A stretch of DNA of 64,000 bases, taken from positions 27,061-91,060 of the forward strand of contig NZ_RCUA01000044.1 of NCBI RefSeq assembly GCF_003731635.1, written 5' to 3'. The notes under the pieces were generated by a model. That model did not search any database. It saw nothing but the letters and a program-made list of their open reading frames with translations, and was not told the origin of the DNA. This document shows, in pieces, positions 8,808-18,109 of the stretch. The first letter of the stretch is position 1, and each line of letters opens with the position of its first letter. The DNA comes from Marisediminitalea oceani. GTDB lineage: Bacteria > Pseudomonadota > Gammaproteobacteria > Enterobacterales > Alteromonadaceae. The position numbers and the translations under genes were made by a program.

Positions 8808-11800
8808 TTACTTGTCTGGAAATTGATAGTCGCTTGGCAGTACTTTATATACCTGCTTAAAACACCGGCTGTAGTAAGCGCCCGAGCCAAATCCTACCTC
8901 AAACGCTATCTGGGTTATTTGTAAACCTTGTTCCAGCATCGGCATGCTTTTCTCCAACCGGTACTTCTTTAAAAACATCGTAAAGTTATCCGGCAGTAGT
9001 TTGGACAGAGTACGATTGAGCTGCCTGTCGCTCATTGCTAGTAACGCCGAAGCGCGACTACGGTTAAACCGTTCATCCTGATAATTACTCTCTATTACAT
9101 CTAAGAACTTAACAATAAATTTGCGGTCTTTTTCATTGTCACACCGAGGTAAAATAGCCTTAACGTAAGCAGGTGTATCTTCCACGTTGTCGTTAGCGCT
9201 TCTGCTAACGTTATGACGATGTGCGAGCCGTGAGTAGGTCAGGTTACTTTCAATTCTTGATACCAGTTCTTCACGTTCTACCGGCTTAACCAGGTAGTCA
9301 TTAACTGACGCCTTAAAGCTATTAAGTTTGGAGGTGTAGTCACTGGCGGCGGTGAGTATCATCACCGGCACATCAGCAAATACATCCTGCTCCCTGAGCT
9401 TTTCAGTAAATACTACACCGGAAATATCAGTGATGTTTAACTCGGTGACTATTACATCAGGCTGCAAAACAGGGATGATTTCCAGTGCCTGCATACCGCT
9501 TTGGGTTGAGTAACAGTTAAAGCTTTCGCCCAGCAAATTAATGATATATTCGCACGCCTCATGACTACGCTCGATCACGAGAACCACCGGTAAGTTACTT
9601 TCCCGATACTGAGCAGACTGTTCTGCTACCTGCCGTTGTGTTCCATCATCAACCGTAAGGGCTTCCCTGTTTTCCACTGTCAGTGCAGGGTTAAACGGTA
9701 AATGCACCGAAACCTCTGTACCCGTACCAGGTTCACTTTTTAATTCTAACCAGCCGTCATTGGCAAGCGCCAGTGCATTCGCCAGATTCAGGCCGATGCC
9801 GGTATTAGTGTTGCCATTATAATTGGAGCCCTTGGCAAACCGGGAGGTAACAAATTCCAGGTGCGCTTTATCCATTCCCGGGCCGTTGTCTTTAATGTAT
9901 ACCACTAACTTATCGGCCTGGTGACTTGCCTTAATGCGCACTTGTCCACCAGGCTGAGTATAAGAAACTGCATTGATCAGTAAATGGTTGAGTAGTGATT
10001 CCAATGAGTCCTGAATTAACAACACTGGCGCTCTGATATCACAATCACAGCTGAGTATAAGTTGTTTTTTTAAGGCTTCCGGACGCCAGGTTTCAACCAG
10101 GAAATCTAATGTATTGCCAATATTGTATCGCTGCAGCACCTGGCCGCTAATATGTTCAATTCGTTCCACCGCCGCGAGTTGGTCGGTGAGCCCTCTGAGG
10201 CGGCCTGCGTTATCGTAAACCAGATCGAGCTTACCCCGGATATCCGCTGTTAATGGCCTTGCCCGTAGCTCAGTGAGCGGATTTAAGATTTGCATTAGTG
10301 GTGTTTTTATCTCATTGGCCAGATTACTGAAGATTTTTTCTTTCTTGTTCAAGAGCTCGGTAATCGAGCGGTTACTTTCCAGCAGCGCCGACTGCTTCTG
10401 TTCAATAACCGCCGCCAACACCCTGCTTTTTTCAGCCATATGACGTTTTATCAACACTACTACAAGCCAGATAGTCAGTGCTAAAGCCGCCAGATAAAGT
10501 ATGTATGCCTGCCAGGTTAACCACAGTGGCCGGGCAATATTGAACGGATAACGACTAATGGGCTGTACTGCCTGACTTTTACTATCCACAACCCGAACCT
10601 GAAAATCAAAATCGCCAAATCTCAGACCTGAGTAGGCCACTGTACCCATATTCGCCGGCAACTCCTGCCAGTCTTCATGAAATCCCTTAAGACGATATTC
10701 AAGCTTGTGCAAATGCGGATAAACATAGTCTGCCGAAGCAAATTCAAAAATCATTTCATCGGGGGCAGAGGCCAGAGTTTCAGAAAGTAGATTATTCGGA
10801 TAAGTCGTTATCTTTTTATTATCGTTAATCAGTTGAAGGCTGAAAACACTGGCTATAGACTTGTACGCTCTTCGATTCTGGACATATGCTGCCAACTTAC
10901 CAGTGTCGATAAGATAACTCATCTGGTCGCCAACGAGCACGAATTGAGAATCAGTAATGGGCATTAACCCCTGATGATTAAAATCTGTATCTATAACACC
11001 ATCACTACTATCAAACTGGTAAGCCGACCCTCCATTCGTATAAAACAGTCCCTTATTGGTCGCAAGCCAGTGATGACCTTCCCCATCAACAAAACCATCC
11101 CGAATAAAACGCGGCAGATTTAGCTCCGTAAATGCACCGTTGAACTGTCTTGAAGACAAATCGTATTGCTTCAGGCCACCTCCCGATGTACATAAATAAA
11201 TGATGTCATCTGTTGGATGTGAATACATGCAATACACAAAAAATCTCTGCATATTAACTGCTTCGTGTTTTATCCAAACACCCAACTCTTCCATTGAGTA
11301 AAGCCTGTTTTTCTTATCCAATACTACGAGTGCATCATTTCTCTGCATACTTATAAATCGAATGCCCTTGGGTGCATTCATGTAATGTCTTAACTCATTC
11401 ATGCTTAGTTGAGCAAAACCTGCATAAGATTCAACTTCGTAGTAAATATAAAAATTACCGCCATTCTGAAAAGCAATAGGCTTAAGGTTTCCACAGATAT
11501 TTTCGGGATCCTTAACAGGTGCAACGACTTCCGAATCAACATCATCACTTGCCATCAGTACACAGTCATCAGTAGAGAAAAGTGAGCCATCGGGTATAGA
11601 AATAGGTGCTGATTTAAAGTCAGAGAGTGGTGAATCAACTAGTTTTCCACTGAGTAAGTCAAGCTTAAACTGATGGTCAGAAGCGCCGACTAATGCAGAT
11701 GAGTCAGTCACGGACTTCAACCATTCAATATCTTTTCGATAGGGAAAGTCTGTTTCGTGAAGATACTTTATCCCGGTATCATTGGCGTTGATTGTTAACA

Positions 11801-12776
11801 GGCCGAGTTGACTCGAACCAACAATGAGAGTCCCGTTCTCTAATTCCGCAATAGCGCCAATTGTTTTGATTTGTTCTAACGAATATTTGGGCTGTCCTTG
11901 TTTTAGCGCTGAAATGATATTTTTTTCATCGTTTAAATAGTACAGACCGGTCGCCGCAATCCATATTTGCCCGTTAGAGCTCACAAATATCTGGTCGACA
12001 TCGTTGAGGCTATAAAGCGAGTCTGCAAAAGGATAATAAATTGCCTTACTGGCAAGATCCCACTTGTAAACACCTCCTGGGCCTCCAACCAACAGATGGC
12101 CATTGTGCACTGAAACCGATGTAACTGAGTTAAGCATGGGAAAGTACTTTTCGATAGAATAAAAAGAAGTCTCCTCTAACAGTGGTTCGTGAACAACAAG
12201 CCCGCTCGCCTCAGGAAATACAAACCCAATATCAGGTAAATATTCAGCCCCGTACATTCGCCTTAATCTGCCTGACTCCTGATTTTTATCTATTATCGTA
12301 TTCGTACCCGTTTCAGTGTTATGGATGAGAATTTGATTAATCAGGCTAATTCCCACGAATGGCTCAGCAACAGCTACTGCCCAGGACGACCTTGTAAGTT
12401 CGGGTGGTAAAGGGGAGGTCCTTAAGGAGCGATCTTCAGGTCTAAAGATGAACAGACCTGAGCCAAACTGCGAGATCCAGATATTTCCATCATTATCTAA
12501 GGTAAGATCAGATATATAACCATCGGACAGAGCCGAGTTTTCAGGGGAGTAGAAAGTAGAGGTTTCTCCAACCAGATCGAGGAATCCGTTCTCAGCGCCG
12601 AGATAGAGATGATTATCGTGCGTAACAATAGCGCGAACTACGCCACTAGAGTCACCATTGAATTTCGTTTTTCCGACCCAGGCTGGCTCAACAGAGTAAG
12701 CATTGAAACTCCAGAGGATCAAAAAAAAGACAACGCCACAACAAGTCCTTATTTTAAGATTGTTTGTCCTAAACAT
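8808..12776 (-). CDS. Hybrid two-component-like regulator: propeller sensor, Y_Y_Y, degenerate HisKA, HATPase, degenerate receiver, AraC HTH
   Basis: 1322 residues laid out like the one-protein hybrid two-component systems: signal or anchor sequence, periplasmic regulator-propeller repeats (about 30-660), Y_Y_Y domain (about 690-755), one membrane helix (about 765-790), HisKA-like region, HATPase_c (DNGPGM and TGIGL motifs intact), receiver (about 1065-1180) and AraC-type DNA-binding domain at the C-terminus. Two key residues are changed. The H-box reads LANEIKTP with Asn821 where the phospho-accepting His should be. The receiver has Glu1112 (VTELN) in place of the phospho-accepting Asp, and its acidic pocket reads IERS. 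Thr (LTAAS) and Lys (LVKP) remain. It may therefore act as a ligand-driven allosteric transcription factor without phosphotransfer. GGAG lies eight bases before the ATG. The divergent neighbour encodes a double-glycine-leader peptide. Confidence 0.92.
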   Translation of the reverse strand: MFRTNNLKIRTCCGVVFFLILWSFNAYSVEPAWVGKTKFNGDSSGVVRAIVTHDNHLYLGAENGFLDLVGETSTFYSPENSALSDGYISDLTLDNDGNIWISQFGSGLFIFRPEDRSLRTSPLPPELTRSSWAVAVAEPFVGISLINQILIHNTETGTNTIIDKNQESGRLRRMYGAEYLPDIGFVFPEASGLVVHEPLLEETSFYSIEKYFPMLNSVTSVSVHNGHLLVGGPGGVYKWDLASKAIYYPFADSLYSLNDVDQIFVSSNGQIWIAATGLYYLNDEKNIISALKQGQPKYSLEQIKTIGAIAELENGTLIVGSSQLGLLTINANDTGIKYLHETDFPYRKDIEWLKSVTDSSALVGASDHQFKLDLLSGKLVDSPLSDFKSAPISIPDGSLFSTDDCVLMASDDVDSEVVAPVKDPENICGNLKPIAFQNGGNFYIYYEVESYAGFAQLSMNELRHYMNAPKGIRFISMQRNDALVVLDKKNRLYSMEELGVWIKHEAVNMQRFFVYCMYSHPTDDIIYLCTSGGGLKQYDLSSRQFNGAFTELNLPRFIRDGFVDGEGHHWLATNKGLFYTNGGSAYQFDSSDGVIDTDFNHQGLMPITDSQFVLVGDQMSYLIDTGKLAAYVQNRRAYKSIASVFSLQLINDNKKITTYPNNLLSETLASAPDEMIFEFASADYVYPHLHKLEYRLKGFHEDWQELPANMGTVAYSGLRFGDFDFQVRVVDSKSQAVQPISRYPFNIARPLWLTWQAYILYLAALALTIWLVVVLIKRHMAEKSRVLAAVIEQKQSALLESNRSITELLNKKEKIFSNLANEIKTPLMQILNPLTELRARPLTADIRGKLDLVYDNAGRLRGLTDQLAAVERIEHISGQVLQRYNIGNTLDFLVETWRPEALKKQLILSCDCDIRAPVLLIQDSLESLLNHLLINAVSYTQPGGQVRIKASHQADKLVVYIKDNGPGMDKAHLEFVTSRFAKGSNYNGNTNTGIGLNLANALALANDGWLELKSEPGTGTEVSVHLPFNPALTVENREALTVDDGTQRQVAEQSAQYRESNLPVVLVIERSHEACEYIINLLGESFNCYSTQSGMQALEIIPVLQPDVIVTELNITDISGVVFTEKLREQDVFADVPVMILTAASDYTSKLNSFKASVNDYLVKPVEREELVSRIESNLTYSRLAHRHNVSRSANDNVEDTPAYVKAILPRCDNEKDRKFIVKFLDVIESNYQDERFNRSRASALLAMSDRQLNRTLSKLLPDNFTMFLKKYRLEKSMPMLEQGLQITQIAFEVGFGSGAYYSRCFKQVYKVLPSDYQFPDK

Positions 12777-12846
12777 TCGCCCATCTCCGTATCTCTTTCC
12801 CTAGATTTACTTCATGTAACTCCCTACAACCAACGAGGACTTCATT

Positions 12847-13023
12847 GTGAATATAGTACAAAAATTAACCATTTTCGAGCTTTCAGAACAGGACTGTCTC
12901 TTAGTACAGGGCGGTAGCGCAGCTTTACCTGCCGACTGGAGTAGCCTAGAAAAATTACCCTGTGGCCTGAGTGATAAAGTAGAAAAACCAGACCTGGTTA
13001 TTTCGGTTAACACACAACCTTAG
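12847..13023 (+). CDS. Small peptide with double-glycine (GG) leader, putative secreted or modified peptide
   Basis: 58 codons from a GTG. The start is supported by GAGGA at 12835-12839, seven bases upstream. The product has a 23-residue leader ending in Gly-Gly (LSEQDCLLVQGG) that fits the consensus LSxxELxxIxGG position by position: L-12, S-11, acidic -8, hydrophobic -4, GG -2/-1. Cleavage would release about 35 residues beginning SAALPADW, with a single Cys (Cys39) and an acidic middle. Such leaders are normally cut and exported by C39-peptidase ABC transporters, or belong to RiPP precursors; neither a transporter nor a modifying enzyme is in this window. It is divergent from the hybrid regulator (70 bp gap), and its 3' end overlaps the end of convergent umuC by 17 bp. 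Function unknown; coding status inferred from ribosome site, leader fit and context. Confidence 0.6.
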   Translation: MNIVQKLTIFELSEQDCLLVQGGSAALPADWSSLEKLPCGLSDKVEKPDLVISVNTQP

Positions 13024-14275
13024 GCAAATGCCGCCAGTTAGTCGTGTATTGGGGTGACAGGTGTTCTCTTTTCATCCCCCATTCCGGGTGTATTCCTTTT
13101 GCGGCTGCGCCTATAGTCTGACTGCCGTAGCGGCTGTTTATTGCATCCATGCATTGCATGAGTTTGGGGTTGTGAGCGAGTTCGGCGAACATATCGCTCT
13201 GCTCATGGGCAGTTTCGATAATCTCTATCGCGCCAACGCCACACTTGTGTAATTTAATATTGGCTTTGTAAAGCGCGTGACTGGCATTAGACGCAGCCTG
13301 AACCAGCGCTCTGGTATCGTTAGTTGGCTGCGCAAAGCGATGCTGAATCGCCTTGTGGTATTGTTCTGTATCCGCAAAGGGATTGGCGTGAGTAAATAAA
13401 GTGAGTAGCCAGGCTTTACTCTGCTGCCGGCGTAATTTCTCAGCTACTTTTTCAGCATGCCAGCAGAGGCTCTCACGCAGAAACTGTTCGCTGGTAACCG
13501 GTTGCCCGAACGCCCGCGTTGAGTATATTTGCTGCTTCTTCGCTCTTTCCTCATCCCACTTTATACACACGGTACCGTTGAGCTCTCTTACCGTTCTCTC
13601 CAGTTCTACTGAAAACTGTTTACGCAGCGCTTTAGGATCAAATTGTGCCAGCTGCCAGGCGTTTATTATACCTTGCTCACGCAACCGGGCAGCTATGCGT
13701 TTACCCACTCCCCAAACATCTTGGACATCCATTTGAAGTAGCACATGCCTACAAGCTTCCGGCGTATCGAGCACGGCAATGCCAGACTTATCGCCCAGCT
13801 TTTTACCTGCAAAGCTGGCAACCTTCGCAAGTGTGGGCGTTGCGCCTAAGCCAACACCTACCGGCAATCTGAGTTGCTGCCACACATCACTCTGTATGCG
13901 TTCAGCATAAACGCGCCAGCTTTCAGCAGGCCGCCAGCTATCAAAAAATAAGAAGCACTCGTCTATGGAATATACATGCTGGTCAGGAGCGTACTGACCT
14001 ACTACCTGCATCATCTTATTCGACAAGTAATCGTAGAGTTCATAGTTAGAAGAACGGATCACGGCATTGTGCTGTGCCAGCAGTTTTTTAACCTTGTAGT
14101 AGGGGCCAAACTTTTTGACGCCCAATTGCTTGGCGTGCTCACAAAGAGCGCAAATACAGCCATCATTGTTGGTAAGCACAACAACCGGTCGCTGGCGAAT
14201 GGCCGGGTCGAAGACTTTTTCGGCCGAAGCATAAAAGCTATTGGCATCGACTAACGCATACATTGGCTTAACCAT
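13007..14275 (-). CDS. umuC: Y-family DNA polymerase V catalytic subunit UmuC
   Basis: 422-residue error-prone translesion polymerase, acting with processed UmuD. Catalytic acidic residues are visible in VDANSFYASAE and YSIDECF, as is the helix-hairpin-helix region (DVWGVGKRIAARL). The C-terminal little-finger region and the tail (KREHLSPQYTT) match UmuC rather than DinB. Family members usually begin MYALVD or MFALVD, so the ATG at 14263 is as plausible as 14275. Either way the start overlaps the end of umuD, indicating translational coupling. Controlled by the LexA box upstream of umuD. Confidence 0.95.
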   Translation of the reverse strand: MVKPMYALVDANSFYASAEKVFDPAIRQRPVVVLTNNDGCICALCEHAKQLGVKKFGPYYKVKKLLAQHNAVIRSSNYELYDYLSNKMMQVVGQYAPDQHVYSIDECFLFFDSWRPAESWRVYAERIQSDVWQQLRLPVGVGLGATPTLAKVASFAGKKLGDKSGIAVLDTPEACRHVLLQMDVQDVWGVGKRIAARLREQGIINAWQLAQFDPKALRKQFSVELERTVRELNGTVCIKWDEERAKKQQIYSTRAFGQPVTSEQFLRESLCWHAEKVAEKLRRQQSKAWLLTLFTHANPFADTEQYHKAIQHRFAQPTNDTRALVQAASNASHALYKANIKLHKCGVGAIEIIETAHEQSDMFAELAHNPKLMQCMDAINSRYGSQTIGAAAKGIHPEWGMKREHLSPQYTTNWRHLPKVVC

Positions 14276-14667
14276 CTAACATAACGGTGCATACGCACAG
14301 AACGCACCACTATCCCCTCCACCTCAAACAGATCACCGTCGCCCAATGCATAGGGCTTGTGATCAAGGCCAGGAGATAACAACACCTGTGCTTTGCGATC
14401 GTAGAGTTTACAAACAAAATTACCGTTTAAATTGGCCACTATCACATCCAGTGAAGTGGGATGCGCCGCACGATCGACAATCAGCAGATCGCCGTCGAAT
14501 ATACCTACGCCTGTCATCGAGTCGCCCTGAGCCTGACCAATAAACGTAGCTGTAGGGTGTTCTATAAGTAGCTCGTCGAGATCCAGCGCCAGCTGTTTAT
14601 ATTCAGCTGCCGGCGACTCGAAACCACTGATGCCAGCTTGCGCTGCAACGGGTATAACCTGAAGCAT
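14251..14667 (-). CDS. umuD: UmuD, SOS mutagenesis protein (LexA-type self-cleaving peptidase)
   Basis: 138 residues from the ATG at 14667, chosen because AGGTGG lies upstream and family members begin near MLxVIP. A GTG at 14682 is the in-frame alternative but lacks a ribosome site. The serine of the Ser-Lys dyad is in GDSMTG and the lysine in FVCKLYD. The self-cleavage region is AQAGISGFESPAAEY, with an Ala-Gly bond as the likely RecA-stimulated site. The cleaved dimer joins UmuC to form Pol V. It is first gene of the umuDC pair, overlapping umuC, and lies just downstream of a perfect LexA box. Confidence 0.94.
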   Translation of the reverse strand: MLQVIPVAAQAGISGFESPAAEYKQLALDLDELLIEHPTATFIGQAQGDSMTGVGIFDGDLLIVDRAAHPTSLDVIVANLNGNFVCKLYDRKAQVLLSPGLDHKPYALGDGDLFEVEGIVVRSVRMHRYVRWLSQCMR

Positions 14668-14693
14668 TGTTAACTTTACCACCTGTTAAAAAA

Positions 14694-14713
14694 TACTGTT
14701 TATTTATACAGTA
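14694..14713. promoter_or_regulatory. LexA (SOS) box shared by umuDC and yebG
   Basis: A near-consensus LexA operator, CTG-N10-CAG with A/T-rich centre and TA flanks (taCTGT...ACAGta), lies between divergent umuD (start 27 bp away) and yebG (start 46 bp away). Both flanking genes belong to the known SOS regulon, and no second box is visible in the gap, so this one site probably controls both. Confidence 0.92.
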
Positions 14714-14759
14714 AATTGCGATAGAGTGACAAGGAATTTCACAACAACGGAGTTACACA

Positions 14760-15047
14760 ATGGCTATCACAACACAATATGTGGTCTCTCATAAAGGGGT
14801 AGAAAAGTTGGTTACTACCGATAAAAAAGCAGCAGATCAATACGATAAAATGCTCGATGTGGCCGATAATCTGGCCGTTTACATTGAGGCGAAAGGCATC
14901 AAGCTAGAAGAAGCGGTTGCCGAAGAGTTATCAATTATGCTGGCCAAAAATAAAGATAACCTGGCTAAGCTGCTCAAAGGCACCGATGCCGATACGCTGT
15001 TATCCAGTGAGAGCGCTGAAGTGGTAAAGCTAAAAGCCAACGGCTAG
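14760..15047 (+). CDS. yebG: YebG-family DNA-damage-inducible protein
   Basis: 95-residue cytoplasmic protein of the YebG family, recognised by its N-terminal pattern (YVVSHKGVEKLVTTDKKAADQYDKMLDVADNL), which parallels E. coli YebG. Its biochemical role is not established; in E. coli it is SOS-induced. Here it lies divergently from umuDC with a LexA box in between, in line with SOS induction. The Lys-rich helical C-terminus (LAKNKDNLAKLLKG) is also typical. Confidence 0.9.
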   Translation: MAITTQYVVSHKGVEKLVTTDKKAADQYDKMLDVADNLAVYIEAKGIKLEEAVAEELSIMLAKNKDNLAKLLKGTDADTLLSSESAEVVKLKANG

Positions 15048-15083
15048 GGCAATAAACGCCGTTGGAATGATATAGCAGGGCTG

Positions 15084-15112
15084 CCAGGCTCAGCGATAAT
15101 CACTAAGCCTGG
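15084..15112. terminator. Weak hairpin between convergent yebG and chemoreceptor gene
   Basis: A seven-pair stem CCAGGCT/AGCCTGG encloses a 15-base loop. There is no T-run, so its role as terminator is uncertain. Confidence 0.35.
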
Positions 15113-15117
15113 TGGTG

Positions 15118-16704
15118 CTATTTGTTGCCAATTTCTTTTTCGATGTTGAAGCGCTTTATAACGCCATTAACTTCGGCAATGGTGGTATGCAGATGATCGC
15201 TGGCTTCCAGTGAACGCTCTGAACTGCGCTGAGTATCGGCAGCGCCATCGGCAATTTCAACAATTTGCTGATTAATATGCTCCGCTACAGCGCTTTGTTC
15301 TTCGACTGCAGCCGACATTTCGATGGTCATTTCAGAAATACCCTGCACGGCAACATTGATATCAGACAGCGCCTGACGGGTGTCCTGCACAATACCGGCG
15401 CCGCGTTCTGCTGACTCCAGCCCGTTTTTAGACACTTTTACAGCTCGCTCACTACGCGTGGCCAGAACCTGAATGATGTTATGAATACGATCTGTGGATT
15501 CGCGGGTTTTGGAAGCCAGGGCCCGCACCTCGTCGGCAACCACAGCAAAGCCCCGCCCTTGCTCACCCGCCCGGGCAGCTTCGATAGCAGCGTTCAGCGC
15601 CAGCAAATTCGTTTGCTCAGCAATCGACGAGATAATGCTTGCCGCTTCACCAATATCACTGGTGCTCTGGTCTAGCTCGGTTACCGTAGCGGAAATAGTT
15701 TCCACTACCCCTTTTAGCTCATCAATGGCTGCTGCCGCAGATTGCGCAGTCTGGTTTCCGGTTTCCACATTTCGCGCCGCAGAGCGGGCAGTATCGGCAT
15801 TCTGTTCCACCCTCTCTGCCACTTCCTGGATAGACTGAGACATCTGAGTCACTGCCGAAGCAATTTGTTGAGTTGCCTGATTTTGTTGCACCACTGCGGT
15901 AGACGTAATGGCCGCCTGCTCGTGGGTGGTGTTGGCAATATGCTCCAGTGACGAAGCCGCGTCTTTGATACGGGTTAACGCTGTGCGACTGCGGGCAAGT
16001 TCACAACCAAGCACCAGCTTGGCTCTGGCCGATGCGCCAAAATCATCAAAATAAGTTTGCGAAACCACGGCGCTATCGTAAGAATCCGGGCTCAGGCCAA
16101 TGAGCTCTTCCCATCTTTTTTCGCTTAAGGAATGCTGCCACACCGCCATTATAATAAGCACTGCGGCGGTAACCACTGTAGGCACTAAACCGGCAAATAA
16201 GCCCAGAAAAATAAGCAGTGGGATACCCGCCCCCCAGAACACACTCAGTTTCTTGAGCATGTAAAGATAAATTTCGCTGGCCCTGGCCGCTGACTGACCA
16301 TTACGGATCCGCTCATAGCGAGCGCTGGCACGGGCAACTTCGTGATCCAGAGCTGGCACCCTGACCGACTCATAACCAACAATTTCGTTGTTCTCGTAAA
16401 CCGGCGTAACGAATGCCGACACCCAGTAATGGTCGCCATTTTTACGCCGGTTTTTTACCAGACCCATCCAAATCCGGCCTGTATGCAGGGTTTGCCACAT
16501 TTCTTTGAACACCCCTTCCGGCATATCGGGGTGACGCACAAGATTATGGTTTTTATTTATTAGTTCCTCCCTGTCAAAACCGCTCACCTCCACAAAAGCG
16601 TCATTACAGTAGGTGATAATGCCGCGCTTGTCGGTAGATGAAATCAGCCGGTAGTGCTTAGGAAATTTGTATTCTTTTTGTGTAACTGGCTGGTTATTAC
16701 GCAT
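15118..16704 (-). CDS. PAS-domain methyl-accepting chemotaxis protein (Aer-like)
   Basis: 528 residues from the ATG at 16704 (MRNNQPVT), preceded by AAGGGAG. An upstream in-frame start at 16740 adds 12 residues without support. Order: a PAS domain ([21 protein letters not shown], about 20-125) of the Aer type, two hydrophobic segments near 165-210, then a cytoplasmic signalling domain with the hairpin tip [32 protein letters not shown]. There is no large periplasmic domain, so it likely senses internal redox state, perhaps through FAD, for energy taxis. It passes signals to CheA/CheW encoded elsewhere. Ligand or cofactor is inferred from similarity only. Confidence 0.9.
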   Translation of the reverse strand: MRNNQPVTQKEYKFPKHYRLISSTDKRGIITYCNDAFVEVSGFDREELINKNHNLVRHPDMPEGVFKEMWQTLHTGRIWMGLVKNRRKNGDHYWVSAFVTPVYENNEIVGYESVRVPALDHEVARASARYERIRNGQSAARASEIYLYMLKKLSVFWGAGIPLLIFLGLFAGLVPTVVTAAVLIIMAVWQHSLSEKRWEELIGLSPDSYDSAVVSQTYFDDFGASARAKLVLGCELARSRTALTRIKDAASSLEHIANTTHEQAAITSTAVVQQNQATQQIASAVTQMSQSIQEVAERVEQNADTARSAARNVETGNQTAQSAAAAIDELKGVVETISATVTELDQSTSDIGEAASIISSIAEQTNLLALNAAIEAARAGEQGRGFAVVADEVRALASKTRESTDRIHNIIQVLATRSERAVKVSKNGLESAERGAGIVQDTRQALSDINVAVQGISEMTIEMSAAVEEQSAVAEHINQQIVEIADGAADTQRSSERSLEASDHLHTTIAEVNGVIKRFNIEKEIGNK

Positions 16705-16928
16705 CGAGTATGAAGCTCCCTTCTTGCTCCTGACGACCAATAGCCGGGCTCACCCTATGTGAAGAATAAAGACGAATGCAGGGTACCCAACTACCTCTAT
16801 CATTTAAAATAGACCATGAAATAAACAACCACCACTAAACACGTGGCGAAAATTCAAATGGCAGAGTGGAAGTAAAACAACAGGATAGTAAAGCGGGCGA
16901 CTCCTTGCGAGCCACCTCCGGCGAATAG

Positions 16929-18017
16929 TTAGGGTTTTGCAGTGTGCGATATATTATCCAGTAAGGTGGTTACCTCCTGGCTGGCAGCTTCCATTTCCCG
17001 GAGCAACTGTTCACACTCAACATGGTTACCCGCAGCGTGTGCGCTGATAGCATTAACTCCGGCTTCATGAACGGCTGCATGGGGCCTGTCCAGACGCTTG
17101 AACGCATCGAGCTTAGCCATGTCTGTTGTCGCGTTGCTGCTATACCATTTACCCAGGCGGCAGCTTGTGTGATCGACAAAGTCTTGTTCTGACTTGGAAG
17201 AGCGTCCGGTAAGTACGGCATAAACCTCAGACTTCCATACCACGTGATCAAGCTTTACGGTTTGGATAAAGGTTTGCAGGCTGGCAGAACGGATGGTGTT
17301 TTCCATTACATCACAGTGTTCAATCATGCCGGCATAATTACTGTTAAGTGAGCTGATACCGTCGGCTAACTTACCATTATTGGTCTGCAATTCACCAACA
17401 GAAGACACCGCCACCTGAGTGGATTGAATGATACTTTTTACCAGCTCAGAGACTTCACTTGCCGATTGATTGGTTTCATTTGCCAGAGAGCGTACTTCAT
17501 CTGCCACCACGCTGAATCCGCGTCCGGCATCTCCGGCACGGGCAGCTTCAATGGCGGCATTCAGGGCCAGCAGGTTGGTCTGATCCGAGATACTGGTAAT
17601 GGTGGTCACAAACTTATTGATGCTATCCGCCGTTTCAGAAAGGCCTTCGATGCTGTCACTCATGGCCGACATCATGGTATTCAGGCCGCTCATGTCACTC
17701 ACGATCTGCTTCAGAGATTCGCTGGATTCAGCAAACAGGCGATGGTTCTCAGTAATTTTGTCGGTTTGCTCACTAATATCCTCAAACGAGGAGAGCACCG
17801 TCTGGCGAATTCCTTCTACCTGATTTAACGAATCAAGCATGCTGTCGGTCAGGCCGGGCATATCAGATTCTTTGTTTTCCGCTTCAGCAAGTTGTGCTCT
17901 GAGCTCTCGGTTCTCTTCTTCCAGTGCAGCTAGTTGTGCCGCAAGCTCGGCGTTTTCTCTTTTGAGAACAGATACTTTTCCCTGCTCTTGATCAAGGGTT
18001 GTGCGAAATACAAACAA
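16929..18017 (-). CDS. Soluble chemoreceptor with C-terminal CZB zinc-binding domain
   Basis: 362 residues, no membrane segment. The TTG start at 18017 is supported by AGGAG eight bases upstream. The N-terminus is a short coiled coil (residues 15-50, Glu/Leu heptads). The centre is a compact MCP signalling domain with the tip [33 protein letters not shown]. The C-terminus is a CZB domain with its zinc ligands: LDHVVWK (His), TSCRLGKWY (Cys) and HAAVHEAG (His, His). CZB domains have been tied to zinc and hypochlorite sensing in other bacteria. It lies 225 bp upstream of the PAS chemoreceptor gene on the same strand, but separately promoted. Confidence 0.9.
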   Translation of the reverse strand: MFVFRTTLDQEQGKVSVLKRENAELAAQLAALEEENRELRAQLAEAENKESDMPGLTDSMLDSLNQVEGIRQTVLSSFEDISEQTDKITENHRLFAESSESLKQIVSDMSGLNTMMSAMSDSIEGLSETADSINKFVTTITSISDQTNLLALNAAIEAARAGDAGRGFSVVADEVRSLANETNQSASEVSELVKSIIQSTQVAVSSVGELQTNNGKLADGISSLNSNYAGMIEHCDVMENTIRSASLQTFIQTVKLDHVVWKSEVYAVLTGRSSKSEQDFVDHTSCRLGKWYSSNATTDMAKLDAFKRLDRPHAAVHEAGVNAISAHAAGNHVECEQLLREMEAASQEVTTLLDNISHTAKP

Positions 18018-18109
18018 ATCAACGGCTCCTGAGGTAAACGATAAAACCCTACCATTACTGGTAGTATTGCGCGATTCTAAGAGTTGGCCAAAAATAATCC
18101 AGTGATTTA

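Noticed and set aside
12609..12917. 102-codon plus-strand frame overlapping the start of the hybrid regulator
   Set aside because: Antisense to a clear gene start, no ribosome site or recognisable product; the overlapping GG-peptide frame has much better support.
12807..13013. 68-codon minus-strand frame between umuC and the hybrid regulator
   Set aside because: Runs antisense to the GG-peptide frame, low-complexity composition, no ribosome site; a shadow frame.
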